Made by a program: the position numbers and the translations under genes
Part shown: in pieces, positions 1 to 8,842 of the stretch
How positions within the stretch are numbered: position 1 is the stretch's first letter
How the letters are laid out: every line of letters begins with the position of its first letter
The notes under the pieces: model-generated
The model's input: the letters and a program-made list of their open reading frames with translations, nothing else
What the model was told of the DNA's origin: nothing
Database searches by the model: none
DNA from: JAACFF01 sp963701435
GTDB taxonomy: Bacteria; Chloroflexota; Anaerolineae; Promineifilales; Promineifilaceae
DNA: 64,000 nt
Direction of reading: 5' to 3'
Assembly (NCBI GenBank): GCA_963701435.1
Contig: CAVPAL010000023.1
Span: forward strand, 248,001-312,000

Positions 1-2
1 TG

Positions 3-338
3 GTGCAAATCGAAGCGATGCGCAGCGGCGCGCCAGCAGCGGCTTGCAATTTGCCCGGCGTGCGCCAGCCGGTGACGATGACCGGCATGGGCGTGGTGAC
101 GCCGATTGGCGACCATCAAGCGCTGGCAGCGGCGATCATCGAAATATTGCGTGATAAACAACGTTACACCAGGGATACGGCCCTGATTAGCGCCAGTTTT
201 GATCCCCAGGAAACGGCCGTTGAATACATCCGCCTCTTCAACAGCATACGCGGTGGTACAATTTCGGCCGCAACGGTCGAACCGCCCGCCTACGAGCGCC
301 TGCGCGCCATGCGTGATCAATTTACTAACCAATCATAG
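3..338 (+). CDS. Glycosyltransferase family 4, C-terminal fragment (5' end outside window)
   Basis: The reading frame is already open at the left edge, so the true start lies outside the window. The visible 111 residues match the end of a GT-B family 4 glycosyltransferase: an EAM segment, a G-P-x-A stretch, PGVR and the TGMGVVTPIGD segment that lines the nucleotide-sugar pocket, then an 'LAAAIIEIL' helix. This family transfers sugars from nucleotide donors in cell-envelope glycan synthesis; the acceptor cannot be told. It ends 11 bases before the methyltransferase-GT39 fusion, so both are probably co-transcribed. It carries one ACGGCCGT palindrome at 213. Confidence 0.75.
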   Translation: MQIEAMRSGAPAAACNLPGVRQPVTMTGMGVVTPIGDHQALAAAIIEILRDKQRYTRDTALISASFDPQETAVEYIRLFNSIRGGTISAATVEPPAYERLRAMRDQFTNQS

Positions 339-349
339 AGGAAAACCCC

Positions 350-3300
350 GTGAGCGCAGCGCCATCAACGCAAACCCCATCACAAACAGATGATTTACTC
401 TGGCGGCAGTTAAAAACCATCCCCGCCTTCCGCGCCCTGCTGCGCGCCGTCGAAGCCCGTTTTTACCAGGTTATCGACCTGCCGGAACCGGTGCTTGACG
501 TTGGCTGCGGAGACGGCCACTTCGCCGCCGTTACCTTTGAGAAACGCATTCAGGCCGGCATCGATCCCTCCTGGGACGCCCTGCAAGAAGCGGAAGCCAC
601 CGGCATGTACGACCTCGCACTCGCTTCAGGCGGCGCCGACCTGCCTTTTCGGGACAACCATTTTGCGAGCGCCTTCAGCAATTCGGTGCTGGAGCATATT
701 CCCGACGTGCAGTCCGTTTTGAATGAAGTCAACCGGGTGATACAGATGCACGGCCGTTTCGTTTTCACCACCCCCAGCCATTATTTCACCGAAAATCTAG
801 GCGGCGCCGCTTTTTTCACCGGGCTGGGTCTGGATGGCATGGCGGAGCGCTACCGCAACTTTTTCAACAAAGTATCGCGCCACGCCCACACCGATTCGCC
901 CGAAATATGGGCCGAGCGTTTGGCCGCAGCCGGTTTTGAAATTGAACGCTGGCAATATTATTTCTCCGACGACGCACTGCGCGCCTTGGAGCTTGGCCAT
1001 GTGCAGGGTTTGCCCGCCTGGATTATCCACGCGCTGACGGGACATTGGATTATCGCGCCGTGGGAAAGCAGCCTCAAGCCAACCGAAAACTGGGTACGGC
1101 CGTTCTACGAAGAACCCTTCCAGGACAAAGGCGCCTACATTCTTTTCATAGCGCGTAAAGCCGCCGACGGCCCTATCGAAGCGAGCCTACCGCCTGCCAA
1201 ACCTTATTCGCTGGCCGAACTAAACGCCGCCGTGGCGTCCCAAGCCATGGCGCCCCAAAATGAAGCAGCGCTTGTCACTTCCACTCCGCCTGCGACCGCA
1301 GTTGAAGCGCCGCCAGAAAAAACGTCTGAACCGGAAACGGCCGTTTCTCCGCAACCAGAAGACCCCGGCTCACCCCTGGCCGTTAAAGCGCTTGTGGGCG
1401 CAGGGCTAATTTTAAGCGCGCTCTTGTTCGCCATCTTCGGGCAGGCCGCCTGGCGCGCCGATCCCACCGCGCCGGGTCGCGGCCTGTTATGGTTGGGCCT
1501 GGGCGCGGCTGCCCTGGGTATATTTATCTGGCTGCGCCGTGCGCCCAAAGCGGGACGCCGCTGGCAATGGCCGCGCCTGCAGGCATTTGCGCCCCGCCGC
1601 TGGCTATTTTTGCCGGCTGTCCTGTTGATCTTTATCGCCCTGCGCCTGGTCGCGCCCGCAGGACAGCAGCAGCCCTGGCTGGCCCTGACCGTCTGGCTGG
1701 CCGCCATTGGGCTTGCTTTTTATGCGCTGTACGAACCGGACGCCGATCCTCAACCGCAGCCAACTGAGCAAGAATCAGACGCCGGCGTATCCAATACCAC
1801 AGCATCAAATGCTTTTAGTACTAATCCGCGGCGCTTTACAATTGTGACCAGCCTGATCTTATTTATCGCCGCGCTGGCGGTGCGGCTTATTCAAATCAGC
1901 GCCCACCCTTTCATTCTGAACGGCATCGAAGCTGATATTGGCCTGGATACGCTGCGCGTGATTGATGGCGTGATAAAAAATCCCTTTTCGACCGCCTGGC
2001 TGACCAACCCAACCCTGCCGCTCTTTATTTTATCCTTTCCCCTGCGTCTGTTTGGCGCGTCTGTTTTTGCGCTGCGCCTGCTGTCGGCCATCGTGGGCGC
2101 GCTGACCGTCGTGGCCACATTTTTGATCGGCCAGCGTTTGTGGGGCCGGACGGTTGGATTGGCGGCGGCTGTGCTGCTGCTCGGATCCCATTTTCATGTG
2201 CATTACAGCCGTCTCGGCATTACGAATGTGTGGGATGCATTCCTGGTTTTGCTGGCCTTGGGTTTAATCGCCGTTGCGTGGCGGCAAAATCCACATAACA
2301 ACCGGCGAACCTGGCTGCTGGCCGGTCTGGCAATTGGCTTCAGCGCCTATTTGTATACCAGTTCGCATTTGCTGCCGTGGATGCTGCTTTTGCTCTTCGT
2401 ATGGGCTTTGTTGTTCAATCGCCAAAAGCTGCGCGCACAGGGTTGGCAAATTTTAGCGGCGCTTCTGCTGGCTCTGGTCGTGGCGCTGCCGCAAATGATG
2501 TATTATCGCGGCGCTGAGGGCGTTTTTATGGAACGCGCCAACGTTGTCGGGATTTTAGATAGTCAGAGCGGCTGGTTGAGTCAGGAAACGGCCGTTACCG
2601 GCAAAACCCAGTTCGAAATCCTCACGCAGCAGTTCTGGCAGGCTGCTCTGGCCTTCAACGCCACGCTCGACCAGAGTAATGCATATGGCCCCTTCTCACC
2701 GCTGCTCAATTTCGCCGCCGGGGTATTATTTTTGCTCGGCTTGATAATCGCGCTCTTTAACTGGCGGGACATTCGTTACACAATTTTAACGGTCTGGGTG
2801 CTGGTTACCATCCTCTTGGGCGGCGCGCTGCTGCTGAGTCCGCCTAGCAGCCATCGTTTAATTATCGCCGCGCCGGCCTTAAGTTTGTTGGGCGCTGTCG
2901 CTTTAACTACAATTGTGAAAGCGCTGTTGGGATCAGACCGGGAAACGGCCGTTGACCCGGCGGCATCCAACCAAACTAAACGTTTCTCCGCGCCAACAAT
3001 ATTAATCACAGCCGTCGTTGGCTTCGCATTACTCCTGGCGCTGCTTGATCTCGGCTTTTATTTCGGCCCCTATCGCAGCCAAAATCACTTTGGCGACCGC
3101 AACACAGAAATTGCCGATGCAATGGCCGGCTACCTGGAATCACTCGAGGGTGAGTGGACAGCTTATTTTTATGGGCCGCCCAATATGTACGTTGGATTTC
3201 CGACCCTGGAATTTTTAACCCCCAGTTACACAGCCAATATCAATTTATTTGACGTCCTCGAACCCAATTCAGCCCTGCCCCCGGCCGCGACGCCAAATGT

Positions 3301-3439
3301 TGTCCACATCTACCTGCCCGAGCGCCAGGGAGAACTAACCCAAACACAAAGCCTTTTCCCCGACGGCCAAATCGAGACAATTGAAGGCGTTTATGCCAAC
3401 CCGCTATTTTGGGCATATATGGTTTCAGGCGACAGCTAG
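350..3439 (+). CDS. Fusion: SAM-dependent methyltransferase + GT39-like membrane glycosyltransferase
   Basis: This 1029-residue protein starts at GTG behind an AGAGGAAAA ribosome site. The first ~270 residues are a class I SAM methyltransferase with the motif LDVGCGDG near residue 50 and a SNSVLEHI post-motif. A charged, proline-rich linker (about 290-345) follows. From about residue 350 there are many membrane helices; from about 500 on they resemble GT39/ArnT-like polyprenyl-phosphate-dependent mannosyl or aminoarabinosyl transferases, including an acidic loop GIEADIGLDT and the HFHVHYSRLG segment. By family, the membrane part takes sugar from a lipid-phosphate donor at the outer membrane face. 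The two halves are usually separate genes. Substrate is unknown. Confidence 0.8.
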   Translation: MSAAPSTQTPSQTDDLLWRQLKTIPAFRALLRAVEARFYQVIDLPEPVLDVGCGDGHFAAVTFEKRIQAGIDPSWDALQEAEATGMYDLALASGGADLPFRDNHFASAFSNSVLEHIPDVQSVLNEVNRVIQMHGRFVFTTPSHYFTENLGGAAFFTGLGLDGMAERYRNFFNKVSRHAHTDSPEIWAERLAAAGFEIERWQYYFSDDALRALELGHVQGLPAWIIHALTGHWIIAPWESSLKPTENWVRPFYEEPFQDKGAYILFIARKAADGPIEASLPPAKPYSLAELNAAVASQAMAPQNEAALVTSTPPATAVEAPPEKTSEPETAVSPQPEDPGSPLAVKALVGAGLILSALLFAIFGQAAWRADPTAPGRGLLWLGLGAAALGIFIWLRRAPKAGRRWQWPRLQAFAPRRWLFLPAVLLIFIALRLVAPAGQQQPWLALTVWLAAIGLAFYALYEPDADPQPQPTEQESDAGVSNTTASNAFSTNPRRFTIVTSLILFIAALAVRLIQISAHPFILNGIEADIGLDTLRVIDGVIKNPFSTAWLTNPTLPLFILSFPLRLFGASVFALRLLSAIVGALTVVATFLIGQRLWGRTVGLAAAVLLLGSHFHVHYSRLGITNVWDAFLVLLALGLIAVAWRQNPHNNRRTWLLAGLAIGFSAYLYTSSHLLPWMLLLLFVWALLFNRQKLRAQGWQILAALLLALVVALPQMMYYRGAEGVFMERANVVGILDSQSGWLSQETAVTGKTQFEILTQQFWQAALAFNATLDQSNAYGPFSPLLNFAAGVLFLLGLIIALFNWRDIRYTILTVWVLVTILLGGALLLSPPSSHRLIIAAPALSLLGAVALTTIVKALLGSDRETAVDPAASNQTKRFSAPTILITAVVGFALLLALLDLGFYFGPYRSQNHFGDRNTEIADAMAGYLESLEGEWTAYFYGPPNMYVGFPTLEFLTPSYTANINLFDVLEPNSALPPAATPNVVHIYLPERQGELTQTQSLFPDGQIETIEGVYANPLFWAYMVSGDS

Positions 3440-3461
3440 CGCCGCGAATCAAAATTTGGGA

Positions 3462-3530
3462 ATTCCTCAAGGAAACCGCAGATTTCCAACTCCTCTTATT
3501 TTCAAGGATTTTTTGCGGTTTACCTAATTC
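3462..3530. repeat. Intergenic imperfect inverted repeat, copy A of four
   Basis: The element begins ATTCCTCAAGGAAACCGCAG and ends TTTTTTGCGGTTTACCTAAT. Its AAACCGCA and TGCGGTTT arms can pair. The same two ends recur at 54270-54336, and the right half recurs near 16500-16558 and, inverted, at 26489-26542. The rest of 3440-3758 holds the separate inverted-repeat element at 3535-3677 and a TATAAT box at 3738-3743 just before the next gene. Confidence 0.7.
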
Positions 3531-3534
3531 AAAA

Positions 3535-3677
3535 TACTACAACGAGACTTCGCTCTGAAATGAGGAGAGAGGCATTCTCAAATGCCGGTTCGTCGCCTCA
3601 ACTGGCCGCATCTGAGGATGCTCACTCCTCATGATTAGTCAGCAAGATATACTTTATGTCAATTTCTCGTTGTAGTA
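3535..3677. repeat. 143-bp nested inverted-repeat element (MITE-like or structured RNA)
   Basis: Perfect 13-bp terminal inverted repeats, TACTACAACGAGA at 3535-3547 and its complement at 3665-3677, enclose a second pair (ATGAGGAG 3560-3567 with CTCCTCAT 3625-3632). A small hairpin GGCATT-CTCA-AATGCC lies at 3571-3586. No open frame fits. It could be a non-autonomous mobile element or a structured RNA; the sequence alone does not decide. Confidence 0.6.
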
Positions 3678-3758
3678 CTAAGCGCCCACCGCTAAATTTG
3701 ATTCATATTTCTCACTGTTCAAGGCATCTTTTCCAGCTATAATTGAAGCCATAACACC

Positions 3759-4964
3759 ATGAGTGAAAAATCAGAATCAGCACAGCCAAACAAAAAAGAA
3801 ACAAAAATTACGCGGCCGGCGCATTACTCGCCACCCTGGGGACGCAGCACGAAAATCATTGTGATCGTCATCACGCTAATGCTGGTCGCATTGACGGCGC
3901 AGCGCTTTTCGGGCTTGATCACGCTGATTATCCTGGCAATCATTATCGCCTATTTACTCAATCCAATCATAGTTTTCGTCAACCAGCACACAAAACTATC
4001 ACGCGGCGGGGTTATTCTTCTCGTCTATTTACTTTTGGCAGTCACCCTGGTTATTTTGTTCACGGCCGTGGGCTTCGCCGCTTTTGACCAGGGCAGCAGT
4101 CTAATCGGCCTCATCCCCGCTTTGTTCAATCAAACAGCAACCACTTTAGAAACCTTGCAAAACCAGACGGAACCATTCTTATTAGGTCCGCTGGAAATCT
4201 ATCCGGTACAGCTTCCCTGGGAAAGCATTACTAACCAAATTTTGAGCCTCGTTGAACCGGCCATCAGCACGAGCGGTCAGTTTGTTACCCAATTAGCCGC
4301 CATAACCGTGCGCACGCTGGGTAATCTCTTTTTTGTGTTTGTCATATCGATCTATCTGGTTTATGAATTCCCCAAACTGGGCGGTTATGTGAGCCGCATC
4401 GCCAACCAGCCCGGCTATAAATATGATGCCGAACGCATGACAAAAGAATTCGGCCGTATTTGGAGCGCCTATTTGCGCGGGCAGGTGCTTCTTGGGATCA
4501 TCATTTTTCTAGCCGTTTGGCTCGGTTTATCCATATTGGGCGTGCGAAATGCATTGGGTTTGGGGCTTTTAGCAGGGCTGCTGGAATTTGTACCCAATTT
4601 AGGCCCGATCGTCAGCGCTCTGGTCGCCATGATCGTAGCTTTTTTGCAGCCGGAGAATCCGTGGGGCCTTGAAAGCTGGCAGTTTGCGTTGATTGTGCTT
4701 GGTTTAATGATTTTAATTCAGCAAATAGAAAACAATTTACTCGTTCCGCGTATTATGGGCCGCGCGCTTGATCTACACCCAATCATTGTCATTGTCGGCG
4801 TCTTTATGGGCGCATCTCTGGGCGGCATCTTAGGGGCAATCCTGGCGGCGCCAATTTTGGCCAGCATTAAGCTGTTGGGAACCTATGCCTGGCGCAAACT
4901 GTTTGACCTCCCCCCTTTTCCAATTGACGACGCTCTGGAAGAAGCGCTGCCTCCGGCGATTTGA
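3759..4964 (+). CDS. AI-2E family transporter
   Basis: A 401-residue polytopic membrane protein of the AI-2E/PerM family (PF01594). It has a basic cytoplasmic N-terminus, paired helices from about residue 27, a long extracytoplasmic segment (about 110-190) and the family signature GLLEFVPNLGPIVSA near residue 275. Members export small molecules such as autoinducer-2 or act as ion antiporters; the cargo here cannot be inferred. A TATAAT box at 3738-3743 lies 15 bases upstream of the ATG, so any leader is very short; no good -35 box is visible. It is followed closely by an esterase gene on the same strand. Confidence 0.88.
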   Translation: MSEKSESAQPNKKETKITRPAHYSPPWGRSTKIIVIVITLMLVALTAQRFSGLITLIILAIIIAYLLNPIIVFVNQHTKLSRGGVILLVYLLLAVTLVILFTAVGFAAFDQGSSLIGLIPALFNQTATTLETLQNQTEPFLLGPLEIYPVQLPWESITNQILSLVEPAISTSGQFVTQLAAITVRTLGNLFFVFVISIYLVYEFPKLGGYVSRIANQPGYKYDAERMTKEFGRIWSAYLRGQVLLGIIIFLAVWLGLSILGVRNALGLGLLAGLLEFVPNLGPIVSALVAMIVAFLQPENPWGLESWQFALIVLGLMILIQQIENNLLVPRIMGRALDLHPIIVIVGVFMGASLGGILGAILAAPILASIKLLGTYAWRKLFDLPPFPIDDALEEALPPAI

Positions 4965-5007
4965 AAACTGCCTTGGTAATGGGCGTTTGCCTGATTTGAA
5001 GCATATA

Positions 5008-5805
5008 ATGGCTCTCTTACACTGTAATTTTTTCTCCGAAAGTCTGGGAATGTCTACTTCGATGGACGTCATTTTGCCGCAGCAAATTGAAAACGGGCAA
5101 ATTGGCTTGCAAAGTCATAATCGGGCAGCCGAATTCCCGGTCCTCTATCTGCTGCATGGCCTTTCTGATGATCAAACCATCTGGCAGCGGCGCACATCGA
5201 TTGAGCGCTATGCTGCACCGCTGGGGCTGGCCGTGATCATGCCCAATGTCAACCGCAGTTTTTATACCGACATGCGGTATGGCTACGCCTATTGGACGTT
5301 CGTCAGCGAAGAACTGCCGCGCATCGCCAATGGCTTTTTCCGGCTCTCACCGCAACCCAAAAATACATTTGTCGCCGGGCTTTCAATGGGCGGTTATGGC
5401 GCTTTCAAACTCGCTTTGAGCCAACCGGAACGCTTTGCGGCCGCCGCCAGCTTATCCGGCACGCTGGATTTAGCGACTCGTCTGCAAGCGCCTGAACTGC
5501 TTGAAGACACAAAACTAGTTTTTGGCGCCCCCTCAGCTATTCAGGGCAGTGAAAATGATTTATTTTGGCTCGCAGAACAAGCGGCAAAACAACCCCAAAT
5601 ACCCCAATTGTACCAATGCTGCGGCACTGAGGATCATTTGTACGTAGATAATATCCGGTTTCGCAATCATACCCGTAATCTGGGTCTGTCATTGATTTAT
5701 GAAGAAAGCGCCGGGGCGCATGAATGGGGTTATTGGGATGAACAAATTCAAAAAGTGCTGGCCTGGCTGCCATTGCAAACTTCTTTGCAAATAGGGGAAG
5801 ATTGA
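5008..5805 (+). CDS. Putative esterase (alpha/beta hydrolase, PF00756)
   Basis: The frame is open from 4885, but the family's typical beginning (MALLHCNFFSESLGMSTSMD) starts at ATG 5008, which also clears the upstream transporter gene; the product is 265 residues. It shows YLLHGLSDD (oxyanion region), the nucleophile elbow GLSMGG, an acid in the GTEDHLY segment and a histidine in GAHEWGYW, so the Ser-Asp-His triad looks complete. This family includes tributyrin esterases and S-formylglutathione hydrolase relatives; the substrate is open. No signal peptide is visible. Its stop overlaps the next start by four bases. Confidence 0.85.
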   Translation: MALLHCNFFSESLGMSTSMDVILPQQIENGQIGLQSHNRAAEFPVLYLLHGLSDDQTIWQRRTSIERYAAPLGLAVIMPNVNRSFYTDMRYGYAYWTFVSEELPRIANGFFRLSPQPKNTFVAGLSMGGYGAFKLALSQPERFAAAASLSGTLDLATRLQAPELLEDTKLVFGAPSAIQGSENDLFWLAEQAAKQPQIPQLYQCCGTEDHLYVDNIRFRNHTRNLGLSLIYEESAGAHEWGYWDEQIQKVLAWLPLQTSLQIGED

Positions 5806-6338
5806 TTGTGGTTTTTAAATGGTTCCTGGCTTTATGTTTATTTGCCATCACAACCACTGCGTGTACGGCCGTTTCCCCCACCACGCCTGAGTACACGGCA
5901 ACAACCGGCAATGACCAGGACCATATCACTTTCAACCCAACCGAAAACACACTCTTTATCGATATCGCCAGCCCTACCGGCATCGGCGATGCTTTTATAA
6001 CCAGTCAGAGCGGCGTTTGGCCGCAACAAGTCATTTTACGGCTGCATTTGCAAGGCCTGGAACAGTTTGATTTTACCTATGGCAACACAACCGTGACGGC
6101 GGCGCTGAGCAGTTATGGAGACCAGGAAGTACGCGAGAGTACCCAGGTTGGCAGCGGCGATCCACAGCCATTAAGCGGGGGCGGCGTTTATTGGATGGAT
6201 ATTCAATTAGCGGCAAATTCGGGAGAAACGGCCGTTGTACCCATCAAAAACGGAACAATCAACGTCACAGCCCCACAAGATTTTCTGGAAAGCGGTAGTC
6301 AATCGTTTTTCATTTCCTGGATTGACTTTTTCCGCTAA
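5802..6338 (+). CDS. Hypothetical lipoprotein
   Basis: A 178-residue protein with a short hydrophobic signal and a lipobox-like TTTAC at about residues 18-22, so it is probably lipid-anchored at the cell surface. The mature part is beta-rich, with an ISWIDFFR end, and matches no family I recognise. TTG 5802 overlaps the upstream esterase stop by four bases, implying translational coupling; GTG 5808 is an alternative start. It contains the ACGGCCGT motif twice (5865, 6228). Confidence 0.7.
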   Translation: MIVVFKWFLALCLFAITTTACTAVSPTTPEYTATTGNDQDHITFNPTENTLFIDIASPTGIGDAFITSQSGVWPQQVILRLHLQGLEQFDFTYGNTTVTAALSSYGDQEVRESTQVGSGDPQPLSGGGVYWMDIQLAANSGETAVVPIKNGTINVTAPQDFLESGSQSFFISWIDFFR

Positions 6339-6413
6339 AAACCACAAGTAGAGGCAGACCCAAGTGTCTGTCCTCCCAGGCTGGGTACGCCCCCACAACA
6401 AGAAACATTAAAA

Positions 6414-8405
6414 TTAAGGCGCTTTCAGCGCCTTGCGCCACACCTTTTTCATCTCTTTGCTTTTCAAGTCTGTCGTTAACATCCAGCCTAATAAGGCAGC
6501 GCAATCCTGGCAAAATTGATAACTGTCTTTGGTGTTGATGCGTGACGGCCGTTCCCAGGCCACAGCTACGCCGCCCCCGCCCGGCGCGCATACCAAAATC
6601 GCATCATGCAGCAGCGAGTTCATCTTGTTAATATGCACCGAACTTGGGTTTTCCGCATGCACAACATACCGGTTTAGCAATATGAATCCCGCCTGTTTAA
6701 GCGCCAGCGTCAACGCCGCCCATCCTTTCGGATTCCAATGGTGGAATGTAAAAATCAAACGCCCTTCATCCTTACGCAAAACCCGGTAACACTCCTTAAA
6801 AATGGCGCTCAGCAGCTCGGTGTAGCGGCTGGTCGCGTCACTTTTATGCGGATCGACGGCCGAATCATTCACATCTACGCGCCAATCAGCCGCATCCGGC
6901 AAAAACTGCCGCAGCCATACCCGGAAAAACATGGATAAATCGCTGTATTGCACGCTGTCAAAATAAGGCGGATCGGTTACGATGGCGTCAATGCTGCCGG
7001 TCGGCAGGTCTAATTGGGTCGCAGAACCCTGGCGCAGCATAAAACGGCGCGCGCCGCTGCGCAGCTCATGCGGGGCCTGCACTTCAACGCCTGCGTCAAT
7101 TTCGCCCGGAACAGTCACAAAAACAGACTTTTTAAACGACAAATCCCGTTCACGCGGCTGCCTGGCCCAGAAACGGCCGTTGCGAATCCGCGCCTGGAAT
7201 AACTTTTGCAGCGTGCCCGATGCCTTGCGATAGTACAAAGGATTATTTTCCAACGCGGTGTGTGGAAATGCATATGCATGATGTGAAAAAGTATGCCGGA
7301 TGGCGCCGGCGCGGCGCTTATTTTTACCCTTGTAGCCGCACAGCATTGAGTTGAATTCAAGCGAAGTGGACGCCAGCAGCGCAAGATTCAAACGCACCCG
7401 GGGTTCAAACTGCGGCAGCAGCTCACAACAGCGCGCCAGGTAGAGCAGTTGACGGCTGGAAAACAGGTCCAGGTAATTGTCTATGCCGCGCAGTTGCAGC
7501 GCGCGTGATTTGCGACCCGGCTCAACCGCAAAAGCCTCACGCGGCAAATCAAGCGCCCCACGTCGATCGTTGGCGCGCTGCAAAGCCTCCAGATCCGCCC
7601 AATCCGGCGCTTTCAAAAACAACTTATGCTGCGTACAGTGACCAACCACAACCAGCGGCTGATAACGACTGTAATACGGAATCGTCGTATCATCTTGATA
7701 AGCGTGGTTGCAGGTCGGGCAAACGGCCGTTTTCTTTTCAACCAACGGTACCGCAGCGGGCGCTGCACAAGCGCACGCCGCCTTGCCTTCCGCAATAGCG
7801 TCCGCGCCCGCATCCACGACCGCATGACAATCCGGGCACAAACGCCACATCGACCCATCCGGCTCCTGACGCAGCTGCAGCGAATCCACTACCAACGCCG
7901 GCCCACAGTTACAAAAGCGGCGAGCGCCATACAAAATAAACCAGGTTTGCGTTTCAATGGCGCAGAAAGGGCAGCGCGTCATAAAATAGGGGTCTAATTC
8001 CGACCGCAGAGTATGATATAAATCCTGGTAAGCTTGCTCCAGCGCCAGCATCGACGTCTCCGACAACGTGGCGCGCGCCTGCAGCACCGGAATTGGATCC
8101 AGATCAACGCCCACCACATTGGCGCCCATCCGGATCGCCTCATGCAGCGTCGTACCGCCGCCCATCATTGGGTCCAAAATTATTTTGCCCTCTAAGCCGC
8201 CCGGCGTGTAATAGCCGCGCAGCGCCGGGTCAGGCGCCAGGTGTTTCAGAATCAGCCGAAACGTGCTGCCACAGCGCCGCGCCCACCACTTATGCAAATA
8301 TGTATTGGGGCGGTAATGGTGTTTGTTGTAGGCCTCAAGCCGGGCCAATGCATCCGCCAGAATCACATCAAAACTGGCGTCAATCTGCGCAGGACTCATT
8401 TTCAA
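6414..8405 (-). CDS. Solitary DNA methyltransferase, COG1743-like, with internal zinc ribbons
   Basis: A 663-residue amino-DNA methylase. The SAM-binding motif DPMMGGGTTL lies near residue 77 and the catalytic TDPPYFDSVQYSD near 477, the arrangement seen in adenine-specific methylases of the COG1743/DUF1156 type. The long middle section carries three cysteine clusters (CPFC...CNCG, CPDC...CACA, CPTC...GHC) that look like zinc ribbons and may form part of the target-recognition region. The KWWARR segment near the N-terminus is also family-typical. No restriction gene lies beside it, so it is probably an orphan methylase or a remnant of a defence locus. Target sequence is unknown. It is divergent from the MoxR operon. 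Confidence 0.78.
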   Translation of the reverse strand: MKMSPAQIDASFDVILADALARLEAYNKHHYRPNTYLHKWWARRCGSTFRLILKHLAPDPALRGYYTPGGLEGKIILDPMMGGGTTLHEAIRMGANVVGVDLDPIPVLQARATLSETSMLALEQAYQDLYHTLRSELDPYFMTRCPFCAIETQTWFILYGARRFCNCGPALVVDSLQLRQEPDGSMWRLCPDCHAVVDAGADAIAEGKAACACAAPAAVPLVEKKTAVCPTCNHAYQDDTTIPYYSRYQPLVVVGHCTQHKLFLKAPDWADLEALQRANDRRGALDLPREAFAVEPGRKSRALQLRGIDNYLDLFSSRQLLYLARCCELLPQFEPRVRLNLALLASTSLEFNSMLCGYKGKNKRRAGAIRHTFSHHAYAFPHTALENNPLYYRKASGTLQKLFQARIRNGRFWARQPRERDLSFKKSVFVTVPGEIDAGVEVQAPHELRSGARRFMLRQGSATQLDLPTGSIDAIVTDPPYFDSVQYSDLSMFFRVWLRQFLPDAADWRVDVNDSAVDPHKSDATSRYTELLSAIFKECYRVLRKDEGRLIFTFHHWNPKGWAALTLALKQAGFILLNRYVVHAENPSSVHINKMNSLLHDAILVCAPGGGGVAVAWERPSRINTKDSYQFCQDCAALLGWMLTTDLKSKEMKKVWRKALKAP
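6417..6435 (-). terminator. Hairpin overlapping the methylase stop codon
   Basis: AAGGCGCT-TTC-AGCGCCTT forms an 8-bp stem inside the last codons of the methylase, followed on the minus strand by an A/T-rich AATTTTAAT. It is terminator-like, but the U tract is weak. Confidence 0.45.
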
Positions 8406-8842
8406 CTCGTTTCATGCTCTTGAGATAATCAATAACCAAAGTGTAAGCTGCTTGGCTTTGGTTCGCAAAAACCTGCCAGTTTAATGTTCAACTATTCAGC
8501 CATTCAGCAAATCAACCTGGCATTTGTCTCTAAGCAACAGCGTTCGACCGGCATTATCAGATTACCATTGGCTTGTTTTTCCTTTTTGACGACCAGCCTG
8601 ACCAATTATCGCCACGCTAAACGTTGAGTGGCTGAGCGGCTAAACGCTTCCCCAGGATCTTTCAGTAGTTATGCTGTGCAATCTTCCCGGAAGCTCGTAG
8701 TTTCAAAATTAGCCGAGGGCAAAATGTGTATGCATAGTTTGAATCAGCTTCCGGGAAGTTGATTTTCGGACAACTGAAAAACCCTGAACGCTTCCCTGCA
8801 ACTGTCGAATTTGATTGCTTGATATGGTAAGATTAGCTCACC
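8406..8842. other. Divergent intergenic region
   Basis: This 437-base gap lies between the divergent methylase and MoxR genes, so it must hold both promoters. A TAAGAT box at 8828-8833 is 9 bases upstream of the MoxR start, without a clear -35. The main visible structure is the inverted repeat at 8683-8758. No convincing short gene was found. Confidence 0.6.
8683..8758. repeat. 13-bp inverted repeat with self-complementary arms
   Basis: CTTCCCGGAAGCT at 8683-8695 is repeated in inverted form as AGCTTCCGGGAAG at 8746-8758, with a 50-base spacer. Each arm is itself nearly palindromic (CTTCCCGGAAG), which suits either a cruciform or two binding sites for a dimeric regulator. Confidence 0.6.

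Noticed and set aside
3715..3743. Full sigma-70 promoter for the AI-2E gene
   Set aside because: TATAAT is clear but no acceptable -35 hexamer lies 16-18 bases upstream.
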